A stretch of DNA of 64,000 nt from DATAEG01 sp963703085 (lineage in GTDB: Bacteria; Actinomycetota; Actinomycetes; Mycobacteriales; Jatrophihabitantaceae): NCBI GenBank assembly GCA_963703085.1, contig OY969789.1, positions 2,108,001-2,172,000 of the forward strand, written 5' to 3'. The position numbers and the translations under genes are program-made. This document shows positions 7,060 through 15,258 of the stretch, in pieces. Under the pieces are notes generated by a model. The model searched no databases, was not told where the DNA came from, and saw only the letters and a program-made list of their open reading frames with translations. Every line of letters begins with the position of its first letter. The first letter of the stretch is position 1.

Positions 7060-9630
7060 ATGGACCTGACCACCCGTAGCCAGCAGGCCGTCTCGACGGC
7101 GGTCCGCACCGCTGCCGAACGCGGCAATCCGGCCACCGAGCCGGCACATCTGCTCGCTGCCCTGCTCGACGAGACCGAAGGGCTGACCAAGCCCCTGCTG
7201 CAGTCCGTCGGCACCGACCCCGCGCTGATCGCGAAAGCCGCCGCGGCGCAGATCGACGCGCTGCCTTCGGCTTCCGGCTCGTCGGTCGCCGCTCCGCAGG
7301 CGTCCCGGACGATGCTCGCCGTGCTGGGAGCTGCCGAGCGGGAAGCCCGCGACCGCACCGACGAGTACGTCTCCACCGAGCACTTGATGGTCGCGCTCGC
7401 CGAAGCGGGCGGTGAGGTGGCCACGCTGCTGCAGCAGCACGGTGCGACTGCCGAATCACTGCGCGCCGCGCTGGAGACGTTGCGCGGGTCCACCAGGGTG
7501 ACCTCCCCGGACCCGGAGTCGACGTTCCAGGCGTTGGAGAAGTACGGCATCGATCTGACTGCGCAGGCCCGCGAGGGCGGGCTCGACCCGGTGATCGGCC
7601 GGGACACCGAGATCCGTCGCGTCGTGCAGGTGCTGAGCCGACGCACGAAGAACAACCCGGTGCTGATCGGCGAGCCCGGCGTCGGCAAGACCGCGGTCGT
7701 CGAGGGTCTTGCGCAACGCATCGTCGCCGGCGACGTGCCGGAGTCGCTGCGTGGCAAGCGCCTCATCGCGCTTGACCTGGGTGCCATGGTGGCCGGTGCG
7801 AAGTATCGCGGCGAGTTCGAGGAACGGCTCAAGGCAGTGCTGAACGAGATCAAGGACTCCGGCGGCCAGGTGATCACCTTCATCGACGAGCTGCACACCG
7901 TCGTCGGTGCCGGTGCATCCGGCGAAGGCGCAATGGACGCCGGCAACATGCTCAAGCCGATGCTGGCCCGCGGCGAACTGCGGATGGTCGGTGCCACGAC
8001 GCTCGATGAGTACCGCGAGCACATCGAGAAGGACCCCGCCCTGGAGCGCCGCTTCCAGCAGGTGCTGGTGGGCGAGCCGAGCGTCGAGGACACCGTTGCG
8101 ATCCTGCGCGGGCTCAAGGGCCGGTACGAGGCGCACCACAAGGTCGTCATCTCCGATGGTGCGTTGGTGGCCGCAGCGGCTCTGTCCGACCGGTACATCA
8201 CCGCCCGGTTCCTGCCGGACAAGGCGATCGACCTCGTCGACGAGGCAGCGTCCCGGCTGCGCATGGAGATCGACAGCCAGCCCGTCGAGATCGACGAGCT
8301 GCAGCGTTCGGTCGACCGGCTGAAGATGGAAGAGCTCGCGCTGTCGAAGGAGAGCGACGAGGCCTCCACCGAACGTCTCGGCCGGCTGCGCGCAGAACTG
8401 GCCGACAAGACTGAGCAGCTCGATTCCCTGCTGGCCAGGTGGGACCGGGAGAAGTCCGGCCTGAACAAGGTCGGTGAGCTGAAGGAGCGGCTCGACTCCC
8501 TGCGCGGCCAGGCCGAACGGGCCCAGCGCGACGGCGACTTCGAGGTTGCGTCGAGGCTGCTCTACGCCGAGATCCCGCAGGCCGAGAAGGAGCTGGAAGA
8601 GGCAGCCTCCACCGAAGCCGCAACCGACGTGATGGTGGCCGACGAGGTCAGCGCCGACGACATCGCCGGCGTGGTCTCCGCCTGGACCGGCATCCCGGCC
8701 GGGCGGTTGATGGAGGGCGAGACGGCCAAGCTGCTGCGGATGGAGGACGAACTCGGCAAGCGGGTCGTCGGCCAGGAGGCTGCAGTACGCGCCGTGTCGG
8801 ACGCGGTGCGCCGGGCGCGCGCCGGAATCAGCGACCCGAACCGGCCGACTGGCTCGTTCCTGTTCCTCGGTCCCACCGGCGTCGGCAAGACCGAGCTGGC
8901 GAAGGCGCTGGCGAACTTCCTCTTCGACGACGACCGCGCGATGGTGCGCATCGACATGAGCGAGTACGCGGAGAAGCACTCGGTAGCCCGACTGGTCGGT
9001 GCGCCGCCCGGGTACGTCGGGTACGACGAGGGCGGCCAGCTCACCGAAGCAGTGCGCCGCCGTCCGTACAGTGTCGTGCTGCTCGACGAGGTGGAGAAGG
9101 CGCACCCCGACGTGTTCGACGTGCTGCTGCAGGTGCTCGACGACGGCCGGCTGACCGATGGTCAGGGTCGCACGGTGGACTTCCGCAACGCGATCCTGGT
9201 ACTCACGTCCAACCTGGGCTCGCAACTGCTGGCCACCGAGCCGGATCCCCAACGGCAGAAGGACGCGGTGCTGAGTGTCGTGCGCGCGCACTTCAAGCCG
9301 GAGTTCCTCAACCGGCTCGACGACATCGTCATCTTCGACCAGCTCGGCACCGAGCAGCTGACTCACATCGTGTCGATCCAGCTGGCGGAGCTGGGCCGTC
9401 GACTGGAGGCGCGCCGGCTCACCCTCGAGGTGTCCGATGCGGCGAAGGAATGGCTGGCGATCAACGGGTTCGATCCCGTCTACGGGGCCCGGCCGCTGCG
9501 CCGACTGGTCCAGACCGCGGTGGGCGATCAGCTGGCCCGCGCCCTGATCGGCGGCGACATCCGCGACGGTCAGACCGTGGTGGTGGATCTGGCCGAGGAC
9601 CGGGCGTCGCTCGTGGTCAGCTCCCGCTGA
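7060..9630 (+). CDS. clpB: ATP-dependent disaggregase ClpB (Hsp100)
   Basis: The protein has 856 residues, the usual ClpB length. It has an N-terminal Clp_N repeat domain, then a first AAA+ module with Walker A GEPGVGKT (204-211) and Walker B FIDELHT. A coiled-coil middle domain rich in Glu/Lys/Arg follows, then a second AAA+ module with Walker A GPTGVGKT (604-611) and Walker B LLDEVEKAH. The middle domain separates ClpB from ClpA/C. ClpB works with DnaK/DnaJ/GrpE to pull apart aggregated proteins in the cytosol. I prefer the ATG at 7060 because MDLTTRSQQAV aligns with ClpB N-termini and GAAGTGAG precedes it; an in-frame ATG at 7039 adds seven residues. An HspR site lies upstream. Confidence 0.97.
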   Translation: MDLTTRSQQAVSTAVRTAAERGNPATEPAHLLAALLDETEGLTKPLLQSVGTDPALIAKAAAAQIDALPSASGSSVAAPQASRTMLAVLGAAEREARDRTDEYVSTEHLMVALAEAGGEVATLLQQHGATAESLRAALETLRGSTRVTSPDPESTFQALEKYGIDLTAQAREGGLDPVIGRDTEIRRVVQVLSRRTKNNPVLIGEPGVGKTAVVEGLAQRIVAGDVPESLRGKRLIALDLGAMVAGAKYRGEFEERLKAVLNEIKDSGGQVITFIDELHTVVGAGASGEGAMDAGNMLKPMLARGELRMVGATTLDEYREHIEKDPALERRFQQVLVGEPSVEDTVAILRGLKGRYEAHHKVVISDGALVAAAALSDRYITARFLPDKAIDLVDEAASRLRMEIDSQPVEIDELQRSVDRLKMEELALSKESDEASTERLGRLRAELADKTEQLDSLLARWDREKSGLNKVGELKERLDSLRGQAERAQRDGDFEVASRLLYAEIPQAEKELEEAASTEAATDVMVADEVSADDIAGVVSAWTGIPAGRLMEGETAKLLRMEDELGKRVVGQEAAVRAVSDAVRRARAGISDPNRPTGSFLFLGPTGVGKTELAKALANFLFDDDRAMVRIDMSEYAEKHSVARLVGAPPGYVGYDEGGQLTEAVRRRPYSVVLLDEVEKAHPDVFDVLLQVLDDGRLTDGQGRTVDFRNAILVLTSNLGSQLLATEPDPQRQKDAVLSVVRAHFKPEFLNRLDDIVIFDQLGTEQLTHIVSIQLAELGRRLEARRLTLEVSDAAKEWLAINGFDPVYGARPLRRLVQTAVGDQLARALIGGDIRDGQTVVVDLAEDRASLVVSSR

Positions 9631-9636
9631 CCCAAC

Positions 9637-9694
9637 CCGTGATGATCACGCGGAAAACGTCGCCATAGCCGCGCTTTCCGCGTGATCATCACGG
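9637..9694. repeat. Interspersed palindromic element, copy 1 (also a likely bidirectional terminator)
   Basis: Perfect 20-bp arms: CCGTGATGATCACGCGGAAA (9637-9656) and its complement at 9675-9694, enclosing 18 bases that contain CATAG. It sits between the convergent ends of clpB and the DUF4190 gene. A second copy occurs at 41928-41981, with the same arms and the same GCTATGGC centre when copy 1 is inverted. It is not a transposase-coding element. As RNA it would form a very stable hairpin. Confidence 0.85.
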
Positions 9695-9719
9695 TCTTGC
9701 GGGCCGGTCGGTCGGCTGA

Positions 9720-10280
9720 TCAGTCGTCGCCAGTGATGCACTTGCGAACCTGAGTGGAGTTGTCCCCCCACTTGTCGTGGCAGTGCACGTACCGCGGCAC
9801 GATCACGGCCAGCAGCACGGCGACGACGACCGCGGCGATCAGCGAGCAGATCAGGCCGGCCATCGCCATGCCGCGCGATCCGGCGCCGAGCTTGGCCCGC
9901 TTGAGCCCGATTGCGCTGAACGTGATGCCGAGGATCACGATCGGGATGTCGATCACCGATGTCCAGAACAGGACCAGCGAGACGATGCCCAGCACCATTC
10001 CGGCGGTGGCCATCCCGTTCGAGCCTTGTTGTACCGGAACCCAGCCGGGTGGCGTGCCCGGCGGCATCTGATAGGGCCCCGGGTAGGAGTTCGGTGGCGG
10101 GCTCGGCCACGGTCCGGGCGCTTGCGCGCCTGGTTGTTGCGCCGGGCCTGGGGCGGGTGGCTGCCCGGACGGCAGCCGACGGCCGAACGCGTCGTGGGTC
10201 GGATTGGGATCCGGCCGGCCGTAGCGGTACGGGTCGAAGTCCTCGCCGGTCTCGGACGGGTTCGGATCTTCGTCTGACAT
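9720..10280 (-). CDS. Pro-rich DUF4190-type membrane protein
   Basis: This 186-residue protein has an acidic, proline/glycine-rich cytoplasmic N-terminus (about 1-100, with repeats of PP/PG and GPYQMPPG). Two hydrophobic helices follow (MATAGMVLGIVSLVLFW..., then MAMAGLICSLIAAVVVAVLL) with a conserved GLKRAKLGAGSRGMA loop between them. It ends in a short extracellular tail with two Cys. The layout is that of actinobacterial DUF4190 proteins, whose function is unknown. The ATG at 10280 has an AGAAAGG site 6-7 bases ahead; longer in-frame extensions lack one. It is convergent with clpB. Confidence 0.8.
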   Translation of the reverse strand: MSDEDPNPSETGEDFDPYRYGRPDPNPTHDAFGRRLPSGQPPAPGPAQQPGAQAPGPWPSPPPNSYPGPYQMPPGTPPGWVPVQQGSNGMATAGMVLGIVSLVLFWTSVIDIPIVILGITFSAIGLKRAKLGAGSRGMAMAGLICSLIAAVVVAVLLAVIVPRYVHCHDKWGDNSTQVRKCITGDD

Positions 10281-10427
10281 GAATGCCTTTCTCCGTCGGC
10301 CCGGCGGCGTGACCGCTTCGCGGGTTCGGGTGCTCCGGACTATTCCGGGCACTCTACTTGCCGCGAAAGGGCGTCCGAGACTGTGACGCCGAGCGGTGCG
10401 GCCTGGTTGCTCTGTACTCTCTGGCGA

Positions 10428-11216
10428 ATGACAGCCCCCGGTACCGACGTGGTCGACGACCGTCCGCCCCGCCCGCTCACCGTGGAGCGCGCGTACTGGT
10501 CCGCGTTGGCCTGGGTCGCCCTCACCGTGATCGGCGCACTCGATCTCTGGCTGCACAAGAGTTACGTGCGCACGTCGTTGGTGGACGCCAACAAAAAGGC
10601 CAAGAACCCGCAAGACTTCAGCATTGCCGGCAAGCTCGATCACGCCGTCAACTCGTCGCTGATCTACGGCACGGTGCAGACCGTCATCATCAGCGGCATC
10701 GTGGTGATGGCCGCGGTCTCGCTACGCAAGGGCCGCAGCTGGTCGCGGTGGGTGTTGCTGATTCTTGCCGTCGTGCCGGTGTTCGGCACCGGTCTGCTGG
10801 TCCAGCTGATCGGCGGCCTCACCGTGCACGCGCCGGCCGATTACAAAGTGCTCGCCGTACTCGGCGGGTTGCTGGCGCTTGCGGTCGTGGTTTTTTTGCT
10901 GCTGCCGGACACGTTGCGGTGGTTCAGCGCGCTGCGAGCGGCGCGGACTGGTGGGACGGTGGCCGCCGCCCGCCGTCCCGGCCTGTTCGGCGGTCTGATG
11001 AACCCGGCCCGGCAACGCGTCGAGGAGGCGCGCTCTGCCCGGGACGGCGACGAGCCAGCCGAGGCGAAGCCGTCGTCGGTGAGGCCGAAGCCTGCGCGTG
11101 ATGTGGCGCCGGAGACGCTCCCGCAGCCCACCACCGCTCGCGGCGGGCGGCCCCAATCCAGAGTCAAGCCGAAGTCTCCGACGGGTACGCCGCAGAACAA
11201 ATCCCGCCGGCGCTGA
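10428..11216 (+). CDS. Membrane protein with four helices, Rv0383c-like position
   Basis: This 262-residue protein has a short N-terminal tail and about four transmembrane segments: WSALAWVALTVIGALDLWL, TVQTVIISGIVVMAAV, WVLLILAVVPVFGTGLL and KVLAVLGGLLALAVVVFLL. A long, basic, proline-rich cytoplasmic C-terminus (about 180-262) follows. I recognise no enzymatic motif. It lies between clpB and pyrE, where M. tuberculosis has Rv0383c. I chose ATG 10428 because a TACTCT -10 box lies 7 bases upstream (10415-10420), suggesting a leaderless mRNA; a longer in-frame extension has no ribosome-binding site. Confidence 0.75.
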   Translation: MTAPGTDVVDDRPPRPLTVERAYWSALAWVALTVIGALDLWLHKSYVRTSLVDANKKAKNPQDFSIAGKLDHAVNSSLIYGTVQTVIISGIVVMAAVSLRKGRSWSRWVLLILAVVPVFGTGLLVQLIGGLTVHAPADYKVLAVLGGLLALAVVVFLLLPDTLRWFSALRAARTGGTVAAARRPGLFGGLMNPARQRVEEARSARDGDEPAEAKPSSVRPKPARDVAPETLPQPTTARGGRPQSRVKPKSPTGTPQNKSRRR

Positions 11217-11266
11217 GCGCGCGGTGCTCCGAGCGGTGCCGTGCCCTCGATGGTCACGACGCTCTA

Positions 11267-11272
11267 TAGGGT
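11267..11272 (+). promoter_or_regulatory. -10 box of leaderless pyrE
   Basis: TAGGGT ends 6 bases before the GTG start of pyrE, the same geometry as the arsR promoter. No Shine-Dalgarno sequence lies in the intervening GGCCGG. No good -35 is visible. Confidence 0.5.
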
Positions 11273-11278
11273 GGCCGG

Positions 11279-11806
11279 GTGGCTGACCGCGACGAACTCC
11301 TGGAGCTCATCAAGGACCTCGCCGTGGTGCACGGCACGGTGACGCTCTCCTCCGGCAAGGAAGCCGACTACTACGTCGATCTCCGGCGGGTGACACTGCA
11401 CCACCAGGCCGCGCCGTTGATCGGCCGGGTGATGCTCGAGCTCACCGACGATCTGGACGTTGAAGCGGTGGGCGGCCTGACCCTGGGCGCCGATCCGGTA
11501 GCGACGGCGATGCTGCACGCCAGCGACGGTCGACTGGATGCGTTCGTGGTGCGCAAGAGCGAGAAGCAGCACGGGCTGCAGCGTCGTATCGAGGGCCCGG
11601 ATGTGGACGGACGGCGGGTGCTCGCGGTTGAGGACACCTCGACGACAGGCGGCAGCGTGCTGAGCGCCGTCGACGCGCTGCGCGAGGCGGGTGCGGAGGT
11701 CGCGGCCGTCGCTGTCATCGTCGATCGCGGTGCCGGCGACGCGGTGCGTGCGCTGGGACTGGACTATCGGGCCGCGTACACCCTCGCCGATCTCGGGCTC
11801 GACTGA
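11279..11806 (+). CDS. pyrE: Orotate phosphoribosyltransferase
   Basis: This 175-residue enzyme converts orotate and PRPP to OMP, the fifth step of UMP synthesis. It shows SSGKEADYYVDLRRVTLH near residue 22, GGLTLGADPVATAML, and the PRPP-binding motif VLAVEDTSTTGGSVLSA (about 118-134). Length and motifs fit the family. The GTG start at 11279 follows a TAGGGT -10 box by 6 bases and has no ribosome-binding site, so I infer leaderless translation. It is followed after 3 bases by an RNA methyltransferase gene, making a two-gene operon conserved with mycobacteria (pyrE near Rv0380c). Confidence 0.96.
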   Translation: MADRDELLELIKDLAVVHGTVTLSSGKEADYYVDLRRVTLHHQAAPLIGRVMLELTDDLDVEAVGGLTLGADPVATAMLHASDGRLDAFVVRKSEKQHGLQRRIEGPDVDGRRVLAVEDTSTTGGSVLSAVDALREAGAEVAAVAVIVDRGAGDAVRALGLDYRAAYTLADLGLD

Positions 11807-11809
11807 GGT

Positions 11810-12505
11810 ATGCCGACCGGCGAACTGCCCGCGCCGGGCGAGCGCGCGGGCGACGCCGCGGCGCGGGATCAGCGAGCACAGGACGACGCGACTGCGGACC
11901 TGCCCGTCGGTGTGGGACCACACCCGCTGCCGTGGCCGGAGGATGCCCGGCTGGATCCCGAGTTGCTCGCCCACGGTGACCGACGCAATGTCCAGGACCG
12001 GTACCGCTACTGGCGGGTGGACGCGGTGGTCGCGGACCTCGATACCCGCCGGCACGACTTCGCGGTCGCCATCGAGAACTGGCAGCACGACCTCAACATC
12101 GGCACGGTGGTGCGCACCGCCAACGCGTTCCTCGCCGCGGAGGTGATCATCGTCGGCCGGCGCCGATGGAACCGCCGCGGCGCGATGGTCACCGACCGCT
12201 ACCAGCATCTGATCCACGTTCCGGACGTAGCGGCACTCATCTCGCACGCCGCGGCAACGGGCAGGTCGCTGGTCGGGATTGACACCGGCGCTGATGCGCT
12301 ACCGCTGGAAACCGCGGCTCTGCCGCGCCGTGCCCTGCTGCTGTTCGGGCAGGAGGGTCCGGGACTCTCGCCGGAAGCGCGCGCCGCCGCCGGCGCGGTG
12401 TATTGCATCGCGCAGTACGGTTCGACGCGCTCCATCAACGCCGGTGTCGCGGCCGGCATTGCGATGCATACCTGGGTCCGTCAGCACGCGACCGCCGCCG
12501 ATTAG
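11810..12505 (+). CDS. SPOUT (TrmH/SpoU-type) RNA 2'-O-methyltransferase
   Basis: The 231-residue protein has a charged, disordered N-terminal 60 residues and then a SPOUT domain. All three SpoU motifs are present: NWQHDLNIGTVVRTANAF (motif 1, with the Asn and Arg), LLLFGQEGPGLSPEA (motif 2), and AQYGSTRSINAGVAAGIAMH (motif 3, the SAM-binding knot). It methylates ribose in tRNA or rRNA; the exact target cannot be read from sequence. It starts 3 bases after pyrE and is convergent with the GH116 gene. Confidence 0.92.
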   Translation: MPTGELPAPGERAGDAAARDQRAQDDATADLPVGVGPHPLPWPEDARLDPELLAHGDRRNVQDRYRYWRVDAVVADLDTRRHDFAVAIENWQHDLNIGTVVRTANAFLAAEVIIVGRRRWNRRGAMVTDRYQHLIHVPDVAALISHAAATGRSLVGIDTGADALPLETAALPRRALLLFGQEGPGLSPEARAAAGAVYCIAQYGSTRSINAGVAAGIAMHTWVRQHATAAD

Positions 12506-12519
12506 CGCCGGGCCGGTCG

Positions 12520-15075
12520 TCATGCCCTGACCCGCACCACATCCCCGGAACCGAGAGTGCGTCGCACCTCGTGGGAGATGCCAGCGAACCGGATGGTGTC
12601 GAGCTCGAGGTGGCCGTGCAGGACGTGCAGTTCGGCTCCGTCGGGTTCGGTGCTGAGCCGGCCCCACGCGGTGCCGGCCACAAACGGGACGATGCCGCTA
12701 CCGGTACTCACCGAGATCTCTTTGCCGATCGCGTCGTAGCGGTATCCACTCGCCGCCTCGACCGCTGCCCATCCGGACATCGCCCGCACGTAGTGGTCGC
12801 CGCACTCGATCTCGTTGAACGGATTGCGGCGGGTGCCGTCGTGCCGCGCGTGCACAGCGTTGAGCAGAGCCAGCGCCTCCTCGGTGAGTCCCTCCATCAG
12901 CAAGTGCCCGGCCAGCTGATACTCCGAGCCGCTCCAGCTCTCGTCGCAGTACAGCACGGGCTGCTCCGGGCGGCCGCCGCGAGGCCAGCTGCAGTTCACC
13001 AGCCCGCCGTCCCCGGCATCGGCGAAGGAACGCGGACCGTGGACTTGCCGGTCGGCCGGTCGGCGGTCGTTGTATCGCAGGATCGAGCGCAGTGCGGTGG
13101 TCACGTGATCAGCCGGCAGCACGTGACCGAAGCCGAGTTGGTGCGCCCACCACTGCCCGACCAGCTGATCGGTGAGACAGCCGCTGCCGTAGTCGGCCTC
13201 CGGCGCGGGATCGACCTGTTCGTAGTACTCGCCGTTCCAGAGCAGCGTGTCGTAACCGGCTGCGGCGGTCGCGCTCAGGTCAGCCGCCACCCCGGACATC
13301 GATGTGTCGCCGACGATTCCGGCGCCCTTCGCGACGGCGCGCAGCGCGGCCAGCCACAGCGAACCGATGAACATGTTCGCCCCGGTGAGCGGACGGTCGA
13401 ACGTGGTGGGTTGGGCACCGCGCAGGATGCCGTCCCCTTGGGTGTGCCAGCGCGCCTCGATGTACTCGAACAGCCGACGCACTGCGGGCCAGTGCTGCTC
13501 GAGGTAGGCGATGCCGCCGCCCTGCTGGGCCTCCCGATAGGTCTTCAGGATGGCGCCGAGCATGCCGTCCAGGGCGGGTTCGGCCGGACCGCCGATGGTG
13601 CGGCCGTGGTACTGCGGCAGCCACAGCGGCAGCACCACCCGGTGCGGCAGATAGCCTTCTGCGGCCTGGATCGACCACTCGGTGTCCCGCATCGACCGTT
13701 GCAGCGCGGGGAACAGCCGGGACACCGTCTGCTCGTAGTTCCAGACGTGGTTGCAGTTCACCGGGCACGAGCCACCGACGTCCCCGGCCCAGTTCGCCGT
13801 GGACGCACCGAGGCTGCCTTCGTGACCCCAGAAGCGACCGTCGGCGGTACGGAAGGTGGTCGGGGTGCGCAGCATGCTGGGTTGGAGGTGGAGCTGGCGG
13901 GCAACCGGGTCCGGCAAGGACGTGGCCTGCGCCAGGTCGGCCCAGGCGCGCGACGCACCGCGCAGCCGCTGCTCGTCGCGCTGGAATTCCTCGATCACCT
14001 GCAGCGCCCCGGTGTACCTGGTGGCGTAGTGGTTGCCGACCCACATCCGGCCTCCGGCCGGCCCGCGCTGGACGTCGAACTGGTGGAAGTCCACCTGCCG
14101 ATTCGCAAACCGCCACGACTGCAGGAAGCGGACCGCCGTGCTCTGGCCGGGCTGCAGGACCCAGGCAGCGACGAGTGCGGCGTCCCAGGTGCTGCCGGCC
14201 GGACTCGGGCCCTGACCGACCCGGACCGGCGGGGTGAGCGTGGCCAAGTCATCGCGTAGCTGCAGGTCCGACCAGGTGCCGGAACCGGCCGCGTTCAACA
14301 GCGTCAGTGCTTCGGAGGCGCGCAACGCCGCTGCCGGCGAGGTGATGCGGGCCAGCGGGAAGCAGGGGGAGTCGGTCCAGATGGCGATCTCGCCGGCGTC
14401 GACGTCGTCGTCGCGCAGGGTGGGGTTGTCCATGACGATCGCCGTGGCCGCCCCGGCCGTGACGAGCCGGTTGACGTTCCCGCCGTAGCCGGCCACCGAG
14501 GTTGCCTGGATGGGGCTTACCCCGTCCCAGCCCACTGCGTTCTGGTGCACGAAGGTGAGGAACCCGTACAGCGGGATCGTCGCCCGACTGGTCACCTCGA
14601 AGCGATACTCGACGATGGGCATGCTGCTGGCCGCGTCGTCGGTGGGAATGAACGGGCTGAAAGCCTGCAGCTGCACGCCCACCGGAAGAGCGTCGTCCTG
14701 GTAGTCCAGGGTGGCGAACGGGTAGCTCGCCGACATCTCGACCCCGGCCATCGTCGGCCAGCCCACATCGGCGAACGGCGCCGGCCACGCCATCCAATCG
14801 GTGGAGTCGGACGGAGGTTCACCCGGCTCGGCAGGAGGGTCGGTGAAGAGCAGCCGGCGCGCCATGACCGTATCTCCGGCGGCACCCATCGAGCTGGTGC
14901 GCAATGCGAAGAAGGTGTCCGGCAACACCGCACGGTGATTGATGTGGTTGCCGATCTGCCACTGCGCCAGCCGGCCGTCGGCGCGCAGCGCCACCTGGCC
15001 GGTGCCGATCCCGCCGAGGGGCATCGCGACCGCACGGCCCTGGTTGCCGGGAAACCGCAGGCTTCGATCGCCCAT
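12520..15075 (-). CDS. GH116-family glycoside hydrolase (GBA2-like beta-glucosidase/glucosylceramidase)
   Basis: This 851-residue protein has no signal peptide, so it is probably cytoplasmic. The N-terminus carries the GH116 hallmark AVAMPLGGIGTGQVALRADG (about residues 15-34). The C-terminal (alpha/alpha) barrel has GSCPVNCNHVWNYEQTVSRL, GCLTDQLVGQWWAHQLG (by analogy with GBA2 this segment should carry the acid/base Asp), CDESWSGSEYQLAGHL and NPFNEIECGDHYVRAMSGW. Known members cleave beta-glucosides, xylosides or glucosylceramide; the substrate here is open. ATG at 15075 has GAAGGGCAGGGG ahead of it. A palindromic LacI-type operator overlaps its leader, suggesting sugar induction by a repressor encoded elsewhere. 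Confidence 0.88.
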   Translation of the reverse strand: MGDRSLRFPGNQGRAVAMPLGGIGTGQVALRADGRLAQWQIGNHINHRAVLPDTFFALRTSSMGAAGDTVMARRLLFTDPPAEPGEPPSDSTDWMAWPAPFADVGWPTMAGVEMSASYPFATLDYQDDALPVGVQLQAFSPFIPTDDAASSMPIVEYRFEVTSRATIPLYGFLTFVHQNAVGWDGVSPIQATSVAGYGGNVNRLVTAGAATAIVMDNPTLRDDDVDAGEIAIWTDSPCFPLARITSPAAALRASEALTLLNAAGSGTWSDLQLRDDLATLTPPVRVGQGPSPAGSTWDAALVAAWVLQPGQSTAVRFLQSWRFANRQVDFHQFDVQRGPAGGRMWVGNHYATRYTGALQVIEEFQRDEQRLRGASRAWADLAQATSLPDPVARQLHLQPSMLRTPTTFRTADGRFWGHEGSLGASTANWAGDVGGSCPVNCNHVWNYEQTVSRLFPALQRSMRDTEWSIQAAEGYLPHRVVLPLWLPQYHGRTIGGPAEPALDGMLGAILKTYREAQQGGGIAYLEQHWPAVRRLFEYIEARWHTQGDGILRGAQPTTFDRPLTGANMFIGSLWLAALRAVAKGAGIVGDTSMSGVAADLSATAAAGYDTLLWNGEYYEQVDPAPEADYGSGCLTDQLVGQWWAHQLGFGHVLPADHVTTALRSILRYNDRRPADRQVHGPRSFADAGDGGLVNCSWPRGGRPEQPVLYCDESWSGSEYQLAGHLLMEGLTEEALALLNAVHARHDGTRRNPFNEIECGDHYVRAMSGWAAVEAASGYRYDAIGKEISVSTGSGIVPFVAGTAWGRLSTEPDGAELHVLHGHLELDTIRFAGISHEVRRTLGSGDVVRVRA

Positions 15076-15090
15076 GCCCCTGCCCTTCGA

Positions 15091-15102
15091 GAAATCGATT
15101 TC
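15091..15102 (-). promoter_or_regulatory. LacI-type operator before the GH116 gene
   Basis: Perfect 12-bp palindrome GAAATCGATTTC with a central CG, 15 bp upstream of the GH116 ATG. Central-CG palindromes of this form are typical LacI/GalR-family operators. No lacI-family gene is in this window. The rest of the 183-bp divergent spacer (15076-15258) shows no other clear site. Confidence 0.6.
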
Positions 15103-15258
15103 AAAGGGTCAGTCTGGCACGGCGCAGTGGGCTGGTCGATCGGCATTTCGATTGCCGCAGCCCGGTATGCTCGGGTCACTGTGAAGAACTGACATCGCTC
15201 CGATCCGCGTCCGAGGCCGTGCCCGGCGGATCTCCGTTCGACCTCTGGCGGATACGCG

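Noticed and set aside
7456..9366. 636-codon open frame antisense to clpB
   Set aside because: clpB is unmistakable; antisense open frames opposite conserved GC-rich genes are expected.
9637..9694. Insertion sequence
   Set aside because: The palindrome has no transposase gene within or beside it and no target-site duplication that I can see.
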